Of a stretch of 64,000 nt of DNA, positions 42,666-53,055 are shown one piece after another. The DNA is taken from the NCBI GenBank assembly GCA_963281255.1, contig OY725490.1:5394001-5458000 (forward strand), read 5' to 3'. Within the stretch, counting starts at the first letter, position 1; each line of letters opens with the position of its first letter. Both the position numbers and the translations under genes were made by a program. This stretch comes from Aphrocallistes beatrix. Taxonomy: Eukaryota; Porifera; Hexactinellida; Sceptrulophora; Aphrocallistidae. The notes below the pieces were generated by a model. It had not been told where the DNA came from, did no database searches, and saw only the letters and a program-made list of their open reading frames with translations.

Positions 42666-45332
42666 CTAACAAGTTTGACTCACTAACACGTAAACTATGC
42701 AGTTTATCCGACCACGGGAAGTAACTTGGGTCAGCTTTTCTGAAATTTTCAGTTTTGGTTTTTCCATTCCATCGTATGTGTATAATAGATCATTGTATTT
42801 TATCTTCATATAAAAGTGTATCCCCAAGTGAATTGTGTAACCAAGGAGGGAGTAGTGTAGCTTCACATCCCTATGGGGTAGTATAATTTCATCTTCAATG
42901 AAACATTCACGAATTGTGCAAGTTTTAAGATGTCCTACCTCAAGAATTAAAAGTGGCGGTATCTGTAAGAATCCACTGGATAAACGTTCAATGTTAGCTT
43001 TTGGGTCTCTACATTTCAAACAATTATAACTTTGAGTTATTTGGTGCTCAATTGAAGTTTGGCAGTTGTCAATGAATGTTAATACTGACGTTAAATTCAA
43101 CCTTTTCTCTGACTCACAGCAGCAACTCCAGCATTGAAACACGATCTTATAAACATCCGGGCAGAGAGAGTAATCTTGAAATAATGTGACCATTTTCCCC
43201 TCATAGCCGAGAAAGTTGTATTGACAGTCAATGAGCGATATCTTTAACTTGGGTGCAATCCACAGCCGAACTTTATCAAATTTTCGCTCATCTATCATTG
43301 AGAAAATGTTTGTTATTGTTGCATTGGGGGACTCTCCAGATAATGCATATGCTGTTGATATAATTTCATGATATAGACTTAGAAGTGTGAAAAAATTGTC
43401 GACTGAACACGTATTTACTAATTCAACTCCGTCACAGTTACCTCCCCAAGTTAAACACATGTCTTCAATTGGACACCGAGTTGTTTGAAAGGGAAATGGA
43501 AGTGTTGAATTGGATTTCGGATGTATTTCATGGCCGAAATGTTTTACGAGATGTTCTTTGATTACAGGTAATAATACTTTGGTCGAATAATTCATGCTTT
43601 CATTAGCCCATTTAGTGGAAAATTCAAAATCTTGAGAAGTATACTGATATTCTGGGATCTTTACCTCATAACTTTCCAAATAAAATTGTGTTAATATATC
43701 ACATATCTGCTGAGTGGTGTCGAGATCCATCGTCTCATCAATTGCACTGTTGATTAAAGGGTAGTGATCGTGTCTCCAATCTAGAATCTCTTGAAAAGAA
43801 AGATGACTTCTACTATGAAGTTCAGAATGTAGCTTAGATAATGGAGTACAAGATTTGATAGAATCGATTATTTTATCCTTCAATGAGACAATTACTTCGA
43901 GAACTTCTTCTTTACTTATCTTAGGAAGATTTGATGTATCAAGGACTGTTTCTTCTCGTCCCGTAAAAGGAGATGAAACCAATTGTCCCTCTGATTCGGA
44001 ATTAACCTCTTTTTCACTCTCCGAATCTAGACGTAGATGTTTGCGAGTAGGCGAACTCGAATCTGCCAATGGTCTTTTTTTCCAGAGCTTCGCTTTAGAT
44101 ATCTTCACACGCTGAATAGATTTGTTTCGACATATTCTGACATTCGTAGTATTTACTTTATCTACATTATATGGGCCAAGCCACCTATCTTCTAGTTTGC
44201 CTCCTTTTTTCTTTCTGTAGACATTTTCTATCAACACTTCATCTCCCTTTTCAAATTTATTACGAGTGACTGGGTGTAACTTTTTATCATGCTGCTTCTT
44301 CATTAACGTTTTTGAGTGTGCGAGATATTCGCCAGCAATGTTTTGGTTTTGTAGTTCAACTTCGTGCAAAGAGTCGACCAGTTTGTTAACTTCGTCTTCT
44401 CCAGCCCACTCGTCCAGCAGTGCTGCCCCAGCATCAGGATATAGTGCGGAAAGATTCTCAGCCTGGATTGGAAGGCGAGGTTTACGAGAACCGTGCATCA
44501 ATTCGAATGCTGAGAAGTGAGTTGTTTCTCGAGGTCTTATGTTTAGTGAAAAAGTTATCTCTTCCAAGTGTTGACTCCAATTCTCTTTCTTTTCACCCAA
44601 ATGTTTGACAAGAGATCTTTTTAGAGCCTTATGTGATGATTCGACGAGCCCATTAGTTTGAGGGTGGTATGGAGTCGAGAATATTAATTTGCAATTATAT
44701 GCTTCATGTAGCGATTTATGCAATTTGTTGGTAAACTCAGTGCCATTGTCGCTAATGATTTGAACTGGCGCCCCTTGCCTACAGTATACAGAGAATAGAC
44801 CTTTTGCAACTTCTGTCGCTTCTTTTGAACGAAGAGGGCGAGTCTCAATCCATCTTGTGAAATGATCGATAACTGATAATATGTATTTGAACCCATTTGA
44901 TTCTATTAGTGGACCAGTCAGGTCCATGCCCACTCGAAACCATACTTTGGTTATAACAGGAAGAGGTTGTAGGGGAGTTGTTGGACTTTTCAAGCATGGC
45001 TGATTCCTTAGACAGCGTTCACATGCTTGCACATAGTGGTTGATATCTTTCAACATGGAGGACCAAAAGTATCGGTCTTTCCCAATGCTATAAGAATATC
45101 GAGCACATTGATGGCCAGAATTGTCATGTATTTCTTTAAGTATCTCTTCAACTTCAGTGGTCTTGATTACGAATAAATGTTGATTTTTACTAGGTTTAAC
45201 TAATTTTCCTCCCATGATGCTGTAGTTAGAAGCTTTTCTGCGTAGATTTCTCTTTTGATCTTTGGTGAAACCAGGTGGATAATTTTCGGATGAAAGATAG
45301 ACTGAAATTGACTCATACTCAAAAGGATCCAT
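42666..45332 (-). CDS. Ginger integrase fused to a USP-like cysteine protease
   Basis: 888 codons from the ATG at 45330-45332 (an in-frame TTG lies 13 codons upstream; the ATG is preferred). N-terminal H2C2 zinc finger at about 69-107 (HDNSGH, then CERC). DDE integrase with D137 (VGMDLTGPL), D195 (IISDNGTEF) and E231 (NGLVESSHKAL); the last two are 35 residues apart. GPY/F-type motif near 385 (RWLGPYNV), then a basic/acidic linker. C-terminal domain, about 620-885: WGG, then NTCSVDNFFTLLSL (Cys 642) resembling the Cys box of ubiquitin-specific proteases, CxxC pairs near 735 and 772, and YTIHLGIHFYMKI (His 839) with YTYDGM (Asp 854). All catalytic residues of both domains look present. The integrase would move the element; the protease role is inferred (deubiquitinase-like). 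Confidence 0.9.
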   Translation of the reverse strand: MDPFEYESISVYLSSENYPPGFTKDQKRNLRRKASNYSIMGGKLVKPSKNQHLFVIKTTEVEEILKEIHDNSGHQCARYSYSIGKDRYFWSSMLKDINHYVQACERCLRNQPCLKSPTTPLQPLPVITKVWFRVGMDLTGPLIESNGFKYILSVIDHFTRWIETRPLRSKEATEVAKGLFSVYCRQGAPVQIISDNGTEFTNKLHKSLHEAYNCKLIFSTPYHPQTNGLVESSHKALKRSLVKHLGEKKENWSQHLEEITFSLNIRPRETTHFSAFELMHGSRKPRLPIQAENLSALYPDAGAALLDEWAGEDEVNKLVDSLHEVELQNQNIAGEYLAHSKTLMKKQHDKKLHPVTRNKFEKGDEVLIENVYRKKKGGKLEDRWLGPYNVDKVNTTNVRICRNKSIQRVKISKAKLWKKRPLADSSSPTRKHLRLDSESEKEVNSESEGQLVSSPFTGREETVLDTSNLPKISKEEVLEVIVSLKDKIIDSIKSCTPLSKLHSELHSRSHLSFQEILDWRHDHYPLINSAIDETMDLDTTQQICDILTQFYLESYEVKIPEYQYTSQDFEFSTKWANESMNYSTKVLLPVIKEHLVKHFGHEIHPKSNSTLPFPFQTTRCPIEDMCLTWGGNCDGVELVNTCSVDNFFTLLSLYHEIISTAYALSGESPNATITNIFSMIDERKFDKVRLWIAPKLKISLIDCQYNFLGYEGKMVTLFQDYSLCPDVYKIVFQCWSCCCESEKRLNLTSVLTFIDNCQTSIEHQITQSYNCLKCRDPKANIERLSSGFLQIPPLLILEVGHLKTCTIRECFIEDEIILPHRDVKLHYSLLGYTIHLGIHFYMKIKYNDLLYTYDGMEKPKLKISEKLTQVTSRGRINCIVYVLVSQTC

Positions 45333-45399
45333 CGAGGGATGTAATTGTAAATTTAAATTAATCAAGTTCAAACGGCAAAAAATGAATGCAAAAATATAA

Positions 45400-45640
45400 A
45401 TTTAATGTGTAAATTTAGATGTCAAGGAATTTATATCAATCAATTAGCAACTGTCACTTCATAATGAAGTACACACAAATCACACTCGCAATTACGCATT
45501 TCAACTGTCACTTTAGAATGAGTGTATTTACATACGTAGATACAGTATAACAATAGCAACTGACATAATGAATTACACACTCACACTCGCAATTACGCAT
45601 TTCAACTGTCACTTTAGAATGAATACACGCATACATGTAA
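45400..45640. repeat. imperfect tandem repeat in the Ginger 5' region
   Basis: Two units of about 120 bp share 'cactcgcaattacgcatttc' and 'aactgtcactttagaatga'. They lie between the start codon and the right terminal repeat, so they may hold promoter or transposase-binding sites. Confidence 0.7.
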
Positions 45641-46283
45641 ATAGCGACTAGCATTCGAATTGACGTTTTTAAATCAATGATGATACAATAATCGTGCTTT
45701 GTATTTGCGTATTATTTATTGTGAAGATATTTTCTCAAAATTTGATGATGAACACTTTTTACTAACTCCAGTTGTGAGCAGCACCTGAATTAAAGCAAGT
45801 TTTTGTAAATCCACAAGTATATGGACACAAAAGCTAACAATGTTTATTTCTAAACAAATATCTGTTTAAAAGGATGTACTCGTAGTAGAAAGATTACGTA
45901 GATATGATTTGACTGAAAATGAAGTTGGCCTGTGATAAACCATGACATTACAAGTCTTTTTAACCACGGAAGTGTGCATCATCATCGTCGTGTAGAACAG
46001 TGATTTACACAGGATTCACTGAAAATCATAAATCATAAAATATATGAGGGGGGACAGATTTTGCAGGGGGGACAGTTTCTGACATGTACCATGGATATTT
46101 GACAGAATCTGTCCCCCCGGACAGATTTTGTAGGGGGGGACACTTTCTGTCAAAACAGAACCACAAGGCCATTTGTGGAAGCCAAACAAAATTTATAGAG
46201 TGAAATCCCTTTCGGTTAACATAGAGATCTTCATTCGTTGATGGCGCAAAGATGAGAACATGGGAGCCATCAATACATCCAAG

Positions 46284-46914
46284 CAGGGCTGTATCAACTC
46301 ATTTTGAGTTGGTAAAAAAACTCATTTTCTAGGCACCAACTCATTCATTTATATTGTACCAACTCATTCAACTCATTCATTTGGATGTAACCAACTCATT
46401 CAACTCATTCAATTCATCCAGCTTTATGTAACCAACTCATTCAAAATGAGTTGATTGAACCAACTCATTCAAAATGAGTTGATTGAACCAACTCATTCAA
46501 AATGAGTTGATTGAACCAACTCATTTTAGAAATGAGTTGGTTCCAACCAACTCATCTTACGTTATTAATCAACTATATGCATTGCCTTAGCAATGAAGAT
46601 TATTTGTAAATGAATGAGTTGAATGAGTTGAATGAATTGAATGAGTTGAATGAGTTGAATGAATTGAATGAGTTGAATGAGTTGAATGAATTGAATGAGT
46701 TGAATGAATTGAATGAGTTGAATGAATTGAATGAGTTGAATGAATTGAATGAGTTGAATGAGTTGGTTACATAAAGCTGGATGAATTGAATGAGTTGAAT
46801 GAGTTGGTTACATCCAAATGAATGAGTTGAATGAGTTGGTACAATATAAATGAATGAGTTGGTGCCTAGAAAATGAGTTTTTTTACCAACTCAAAATGAG
46901 TTGATACAGCCCTG
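46284..46914. mobile_element. hAT-type MITE with GAATGAGTT minisatellite core
   Basis: Ends CAGGGCTGTATCAACTCA and complement. The arms repeat CAACTCATT and the centre (46612-46760) is a run of TTGAATGAGTTGAATGAA units. No 8-bp direct duplication is found: instead the 92 bp on each side are exact inverted copies (46192-46283 and 46915-47006). See findings. Confidence 0.8.
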
Positions 46915-47513
46915 CTTGGATGTATTGATGGCTCCCATGTTCTCATCTTTGCGCCATCAACGAATGAAGATCTCTATGTTAACCGAAAGGGATTTCACTC
47001 TATAAACATCCAAGCAATTTGTGACCATGAATTTCGCTTCATCAATGCTGTTGTCAAATGGCCCGGCTGTACTCATGATGCTTTTATTTGGCGTCAATCA
47101 GGCATCAACCGGGAGATAACAAGTGATGGAATTGAAACTGTCCATGGGTGGCTCTTAGGTGATAGTGCGTATGGATTACGTCCTAATTTAATGACTCCTA
47201 TAACTTCTCCAGCTACACCTGGGCAAAGAAGGTATAATCGGGCTTTCCTCATTTTCGTCAAACAATTGAGTGTACCTTCGGTATTTGGAAGAGTCGTTGG
47301 AGGTCCATGGATAGAACAGGAGGGACTCTCTGTTATAGTCCTGAAAAATGTTGTAAAATAATCATCGCTACTATGGTGCTGCATAACATGTGTATCGACC
47401 ATGGCCTCCTGACCAAACTCGAAGCAACAATGGATGAACCCACTCATGGCATTGATTATCTGCAGGAACCTTCAGAAAACGGTATCCTAATGAGGGAAGC
47501 TATAGTAACTTAA
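46915..47513 (+). pseudogene. PIF/Harbinger transposase, C-terminal two thirds
   Basis: DDE nuclease of the HARBI1 type. [13 protein letters not shown] (first Asp at 46927), [39 protein letters not shown] (second Asp at 47161), then after a one-base frameshift near 47255 TIECTFGIWKSRW (Glu at 47268), GTLCYSPEKCCKII, VLHNMC, stop at 47511. The N-terminus is cut off by the hAT MITE, and the first 30 codons are also present as an inverted copy on its far side. Partner gene is next door, convergent. Confidence 0.85.
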
Positions 47514-47546
47514 TTTTTCCAGTAAATTATGCTTTATCATTGCATG

Positions 47547-48110
47547 TCAAATTTGTTTAGTATTTGTCAGTTGCATATCTGCAGTAGCGCCAGATAGTGG
47601 GTAAGAAAACTTTCTTTTTCGACTGGGTTGTTCCGCCAGGTTGGGTTGCTCATCATCCGTTGAAAACAGAGGGCTTGTGACCATTTGATCAGAATCATAA
47701 GACACTTGGGAGTGAGTAGGTTCATTCGTGATGTCTACCCCAGAAGCGATGCCCTCAAATAATTGTTTCCCTTTGATGCTTTGGATTTTCTCCTCCAGTG
47801 GAGTTAGCTCACTTCCAGGGGGACCTCCGCCAGTTTTTTTCATCGAAGCAAGCTTATCGGCAATTAGTGGTTTATGCTTGCTCAAGAGGTTGGACCACTT
47901 TTTGACAACATCGTCTCGATTCCTTGATGTGCCATGAAGTGTTGACAATCCAGACGCGACTTCATCCCAAACTGTGTTCTTCTCTTCGAAATTGAAGGAA
48001 GCACTCAAACTGGCAAACAGTTGGGATTTTTTCTCTAGAATTAAATCCACTAAGGAGTTTAATTCTTCAGAGGAAAAGTTTTTCGTCCGGGGTTTGGATT
48101 TTTCGGCCAT
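47547..48110 (-). CDS. Myb/SANT-like DNA-binding protein of a Harbinger element
   Basis: 187 codons from ATG 48108-48110 (MAEKSKPRTKNFSSEEL); an upstream in-frame ATG at 48234 adds 42 weaker residues. A Myb/SANT-like trihelix covers residues 10-90: LVDLILEKKSQLF, NTVWDEVASGLS, RDDVVKKWSNLLSKHK. A linker with GGGPPGSELTPLEEKI and a basic PSRKRK motif (possible nuclear signal) follow. PIF/Harbinger elements encode such a protein beside the transposase to bring it to the nucleus and the DNA ends. The 33-bp gap to the transposase and convergent orientation fit. The frame is intact, unlike the transposase. Confidence 0.85.
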   Translation of the reverse strand: MAEKSKPRTKNFSSEELNSLVDLILEKKSQLFASLSASFNFEEKNTVWDEVASGLSTLHGTSRNRDDVVKKWSNLLSKHKPLIADKLASMKKTGGGPPGSELTPLEEKIQSIKGKQLFEGIASGVDITNEPTHSQVSYDSDQMVTSPLFSTDDEQPNLAEQPSRKRKFSYPLSGATADMQLTNTKQI

Positions 48111-48247
48111 TATTTCAGTATTTCTTATTCCGTGAGAAATTTCGAATTTATTTTGTTCTTGTTTCCAGCAGTAGTTTATATAGTAGTTTGTTTTCAGATG
48201 TTTGTTCTGGAAAACGTTTGTAGAATAATTATTCATATTCTATAGTA

Positions 48248-48780
48248 GTTATTCGCTAACTTCCATTTAGATCATATCATCATTTTAATACGTCATGGAT
48301 ATATTTAGACAATTCAATTCTTTACGCATCTCAATCACTCTTCGAAAACGTTCGTATACTAATAATATTCTAGCAGTTATTCGCCAACTTCCAATCAGAT
48401 CATTTTAATCGTCATGGATGTCATGGATATATTTAGACAATTAGATTCTTTACGCATCTCAATCACTCTTCGAAAACGTTTGTATACTAATAATATTCTA
48501 GCAGTTATTCGCCAACTTCCAATTAGATTATTTTAATACGTCATGGATGTCATGGATATATTTAGACAATTAGATTCTTTACGCATCTCAATCACTCTTC
48601 GAAAACGTTTGTATATTAATAATATTCTAGCAGTTATTCGCCAACTTCCAATTAGATCATTTTAATACGTCATGGATGTCATGGATATATTTAGACAATT
48701 AGATTCTTTACGCATCTCAATCACTCTTCGAAAACGTGTGTATACTAATAATATTCTAGCAGTTATTCGCCAACTATTCG
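48248..48780 (-). repeat. four tandem repeats of about 128 bp
   Basis: Units start 'ttattcgccaacttccaatt' and contain 'atatttagacaatt' and 'cactcttcgaaaacgt'. Copies 2-4 differ by a few bases; copy 1 lacks an 'atggatgtc' block. They lie just upstream of the Myb/SANT-like gene, so they may be the subterminal repeats of the Harbinger element. Confidence 0.85.
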
Positions 48781-48999
48781 CTAACGGTTAGAGTATAAAG
48801 CCATACAGTAAACTTGAAATATAATACCAGCAGGGATACAGTAGTAAGTGGGTATTTATAATCAACCATAATTTAGTATATTTGTTTTATTAATTATTCA
48901 CATTCTATCCTTATGTGAAATATTTAAATACGTGTATGATATATCATTTTGTTATCTTTTTGCTCCCTATTAGCCTTTCGGATTCTAACTCGTAGAACT

Positions 49000-50130
49000 G
49001 ATTCTTCAATTCAAAATGAGTAACTACTACCTTCAGACCGCAAGTTCCACATCCACCTGAACTAAAACAAGCATGGGATTAGGGAGGATGATCTAGCTCT
49101 ACAACTCTCAGACTTTCCAACTTTTCCCTTACCAGCTTGGTCTAGTGGGGTCGGGCATTATCATGCAATAATCTCAATCCTCGAGTTCCAGTCCTTGGCC
49201 GTCGATTGTGGTAGAATTTCTCAACCTCAGATAGGCACTCACTCATGTAAAATGATCCAGTAATAGTGGTATTCTTGGGGACACAAATCTGGCACACTGG
49301 ACCATAAGAATCAAAAAATATGCAGTACATAACCTTGGGGTTCCGGAAGTCATATCGAGGGATTATTGGTGGGTCCTGGCCTTTAGCTACCCATACTTTG
49401 TTAGCTTCCTTTGACAAAGGCTCGCTATAACGCACCCAAGTCTCATCACCAGTCACGATCTCGAATAGACTCCTGGAGTCGGTTCTATCGAAGTCAGAAA
49501 GCAACTTTTGAGCACATTGAACCCTCTTAGTTTTCTGGGCCTGTGCTAGTGCATGCGGGACTCACCGAGCGCAGATTTTCCTAAATTGAAAATTGTCATG
49601 CACAATGGTCTGAGCGGTTCCCGTTGAGACCCCAACTGCATTAGCTATCTCCATCAATGAAATAGGGGGTCTTCTTCAAGTAATTCGGAAACCTCGAGGA
49701 CAAATTTGTCACTGGCGCCGGAAATCGGCCTCCCTGCTCTGGGCTTATCTTCTATCGACTCTCTTCCCTCACGAAAACGTCGGGTCCTGTCAACTATCGT
49801 GGAATATGGAAGAGTTCTATCATTATAAACCTCCATCAAATCCTTGTGGATGTCGGTTGAAGAAACTTGGAGCAGTGTATGAATCTTTACATAGGCTCGC
49901 TGCTCAGTTTTGAAATCTGCACTCTCGGAAGCCATAATAAATGCCAGTATATAAAAATGCCAAACTAATAATAGCCACAGTATTAAAACCAAAGCTCAGA
50001 ATTGAAAAAGTAAAGTATCATTTGAAAGAGCATCGGTAGGGCTACATTAGATATGCTAACCCAATTCTGAATCAAATGGAACAACCAAGATAAATTGCAA
50101 TAACGACTACTTATTGAACGCCCGTAGTAG
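49000..50130 (-). pseudogene. mariner-type transposase, broken, with 5' terminal repeat
   Basis: Start ATG at 49933-49935 (MASESADFKTEQRAYVKI), first helix-turn-helix with GRESIEDKPRAGRP, second with LMEIANAVGVSTGTA, then VTGDETWV (first Asp), KNTTITGSFYMSEC and LLHDNARPH (second Asp). Breaks: frameshift at about 49670, TGA in place of Trp near 49562, stop after HDNARPH, and a decayed tail without a readable third Asp. The terminal repeat at 50101-50130 matches the one at 37480-37512. The other terminal repeat is missing. Confidence 0.85.
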
Positions 50131-50309
50131 TTTGGTCCAAGAACTAGAGCATTATGAATCGAAGAGTAACCTAAAATAAAATATACACCTTTATTGGTGC
50201 TTTTGCAAAATTGTGCAATTTGATTATATTTAACATGTCAGCTTCTTTAAAACCTTAATATATATAGTATGCTAGTAATAGTAAGGGGTATAATAGTGAG
50301 GATATATAC

Positions 50310-50445
50310 AATCGCGCTTCGCTTGCTTGCGGTGCGGGGGTGGCGGACACTTTGTGTCTTTGGCGCCTGGGCTTATATTGATTAATTGTGAGGGAAATAA
50401 CATCTCTAAAAATGTCTGTCTTGCTGTTAAAATCGATACCATCTG
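50310..50445 (-). mobile_element. HPE 3' end fragment
   Basis: Starts CAATCGCGCTTCGCTTGC with the GGCGGACAC/TTTGTGTC hairpin. Cut off at 'ttaaaatcgata' by the SINE-like sequence that follows. Confidence 0.65.
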
Positions 50446-50448
50446 CTT

Positions 50449-50660
50449 GGGCAGTGCAGTGGTTAGGTTTGAACACCAATATTTTGGTCACGAGTTCTAA
50501 CCTCGCAATAATATTTGCAATTTGCTCTCAATTACATTGCTTCGGTAATGTAATCTGGGTCTACTACACTCTTACACAACCTTAGTGAGCTGAAAGCGCA
50601 AAGGATGTTGTCTCGCTAAAAGTGCTATCTTGCATACTGATAGCCGTGTTTTTCTTTGTA
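50449..50660 (+). mobile_element. tRNA-derived SINE-like element
   Basis: 'gggcagtgcagtggttagg' resembles a polymerase III A box and 'cacgagttctaacctcg' a T-arm with B box (5-bp stem CGAG/CTCG around TTCTAAC). They are 30-35 nt apart, close to tRNA spacing. A non-tRNA body follows (ttcggtaatgtaatctgggt, ctgaaagcgcaaaggatg). There is no intact cloverleaf, so it is not a tRNA gene. Confidence 0.55.
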
Positions 50661-51109
50661 AATATGTTATCATATACACACACACATGCTGCATACACCT
50701 CAGTCAACTATCAGTAGGTTTACCACCTCACCCAGATTGTGAAACCCCTGAGAACATATAAGCATGGATTCAGGGTGTATATAAATCTATATAATTGACT
50801 TTGCTTTTTAATCAAATTGAGAAAGTTATGAATCATCTTCTCTTCCGATTAAATGATGGAATGAATTTCCCTGTAAATCGGTTTTTCTGAGGATTGGCAA
50901 GCAGAATTGCTGGTGTAATGATAGGCGCCAAGTGTGAGTACCTGGGCGACACCTCCCCCCCAGGTCTGGAACCGAGGGGGATGTCCGTACGCGGACTACT
51001 GCGAAATCTAAAAGTCCGATTTTTACCAAATTTCGCATGTTGGGTCTCATTATAGTGGAGATGTGCACCGTCAACATTTTTTCGCAAAATCTCATCACTT
51101 CTAGTTTTT

Positions 51110-51720
51110 ATAAGTATATATTCATATTTTAACATCACCACTGCAAAGGATTGTTTAAAGATATAAGTAAGATCTCAACGACTAATGTAGGGTATTTCAC
51201 CATGTAGGATCCGACTTTCGCGCTTTGAAAGTCATAATATGAATATTTTGAGTTATTAGCATATGTATATATACATAATTTCACCCCTTTTGAAAAATTC
51301 TTATTTTAAGCGAAAAGCGAGTTCTCAACGGCTAATATTGGATATTTATATGTAGATTCCTATTTTCGCACTTTAAAAGTGATAATATGCGAATGTTATT
51401 AGTTACTACATAAGTTTAAATACATATTTTAACTTTAGAAATATTTTATTTTGAGTTAAAAGCGAGTTCTCAACGGCTAATCTAGGATATTTTAATATGT
51501 GGAATCCGATTTTCACATTGAATATTTACGAGTTATTTGCATATGTATATATCTTCGCACCTTTTGAAATTTTCTTATTTTGAGTTAAAAGCGAGCTCTC
51601 AACGGCTATTATAGGGTTTTTAAATATGTAAATTCCAAATTTCACACTTGGAATGCCCTAAAATGAGTATTTCCCGATGTATTCCGATATTCACATTTCA
51701 TGTTCCTTCGAGTCACTTCC
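51110..51720 (+). repeat. four diverged tandem units of about 145 bp
   Basis: Each has 'gcgagttctcaacggctaat', a 'ggatatttatatgtag' block and 'ttcgca.tttaaaagt'. Inverted single units occur at 38610-38790 and 39930-40080. No ORF with motifs. Confidence 0.75.
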
Positions 51721-52465
51721 TGGAGCTGCAATATCGGTCTGTCAACCGACATTTTTTCAATAATATATACCTTTTTCATCTTAACTTAATAACCATCGTA
51801 ACTTGTTATTACCATGGATGCACAGCTTCAGACGGTCTATGAAAGTGTGTTGAAATTTTTAAAATTTATACCTTTTAGGCAGTAAATTTTATAGTTAAAC
51901 TGAGTGCAGCCTCAACAATATTGTTAGTAGCTCATCTAAAAATTACAATTCAAGAGCTTGTACCGATATTTCTGAATAACAGGCTTTTATACAGTTTAAA
52001 TTTCATAAGAAAATTCCAAATTACTTGGGAGCTATAGGTTGGTGAAGTTGGCGCTCAGTTAGTTCTGTTTATCCCTCTTGCTAGTTACCAGAGTGACCAT
52101 GCTTTAAGCTTTGATTTTCAATCAATTGAAGATGTAGCTTAGTTAGATGTATTATTAATTGATGGAGAATAGACACAGGCGTTTTATGAGACGTGATTTG
52201 AATCGTGTAAATTCACTAGTTTCTTAGGACTACCTCATCAAAGTCACCTTAAAACCGGAAATTTTGAATACTGCCTTCTTTTTTAACATTTTTATCCCGC
52301 TTTTAGGGTTGATATTCCATCAATGTATTCTTCATTACCTTATATCTGATTTCAGATAATAAAAACATAGGGCTGCTAATCGATTTTGGAAGTATTTCAT
52401 TTTTAATCTATCCAGATTTGAGCATCTTTCCCAATAGGTGATGTAATCCAGCAACACTAGACCCT

Positions 52466-52655
52466 ATAGAGAGAATTGGTTGTGTAAAGATAAGACTACT
52501 GACAATGGGTGTCTTTCCTGCTTGAAGGTATAGTTCCAATAATGTTACTTAACATATTTATCTGGTGTGAATGTTAAGTAACATTATTGGAACTAGTATA
52601 CCTTCAAGTAGGAAAGACAACCACTGTCAGTAGTCTTATCTTTATACAACCAATT
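52466..52655. mobile_element. inverted-repeat MITE, about 190 bp
   Basis: Arms of about 88 bp ('gaattggttgtgtaaagata' ... 'aacattattggaac') nearly perfectly complementary around 'catatttatctggtgtgaa'. No ORF. Confidence 0.8.
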
Positions 52656-52707
52656 CCTTTGACATCGTAAAAAAACACTTGTCTGGAAAGGTTTTCCACA
52701 CTCGAAT

Positions 52708-52945
52708 ATCCCTTAGATTTTGGCATGTATGAGTCTTTTGGCTATGACTCCACTAAGTTCTGAGCTCAGAGGAAAATGTCGACTCATAATGGAATTATGA
52801 CGTCATTGTGTTTTCTATAATTAGAAAATCAAAATGATGACTCCACTCTGTTATGATGTCATTATTATGCATCAAAAATTGTCAGATTTTGTCATTTTTC
52901 AAGTGAAATTGATTATAACAGTAAGGCAGAACTATTTCATCTACC
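52708..52945 (+). mobile_element. HPE core fragment
   Basis: 'ttggcatgtatgagtctttt' through one TGACGTCA to 'gattataacagtaaggcag'. Both ends absent and an internal block deleted. Confidence 0.65.
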
Positions 52946-53055
52946 GTATAATTAACTCTTAAATGTCGCTAGATTTTTGCTAACTCATTCAAGTTAATAC
53001 GATAAATAAAAAGTATGAACAAACAGCTTTTGAATTTTAATAGTTTAGATGTAAG

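Larger units (their letters stand above)
41901..46157. mobile_element. complete Ginger DNA transposon
   Basis: 4257 bp between identical GAAC tetramers (41897-41900 and 46158-46161). Terminal inverted repeats start TGTTTTGACAGAAAGTG and run about 330 bp (right 45830-46157, left to about 42321). The left arm is longer because a 93-bp block (42018-42203) is tandemly doubled. The outer arm repeats GACAGATT/GGGGGGACA motifs. Encodes a single intact integrase-protease protein. A 4-bp duplication, TGT ends and a Gypsy-like integrase define Ginger. Intact ends, ORF and duplication suggest recent activity. Confidence 0.9.

Noticed and set aside
44266..44520. Ser/Cys-rich frames on the + strand within 43.8-44.6 kb
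   Set aside because: Shadows of the Ginger ORF on the other strand.
42666..45332. Retroviral or LTR-retrotransposon pol gene
   Set aside because: There is an integrase but no reverse transcriptase, RNase H or aspartic protease; the ends are inverted rather than direct repeats, and the duplication is 4 bp. All fit Ginger.
50449..50530. tRNA gene
   Set aside because: The T-arm is good, but no acceptor stem or anticodon arm pairs convincingly; SINE-like instead.
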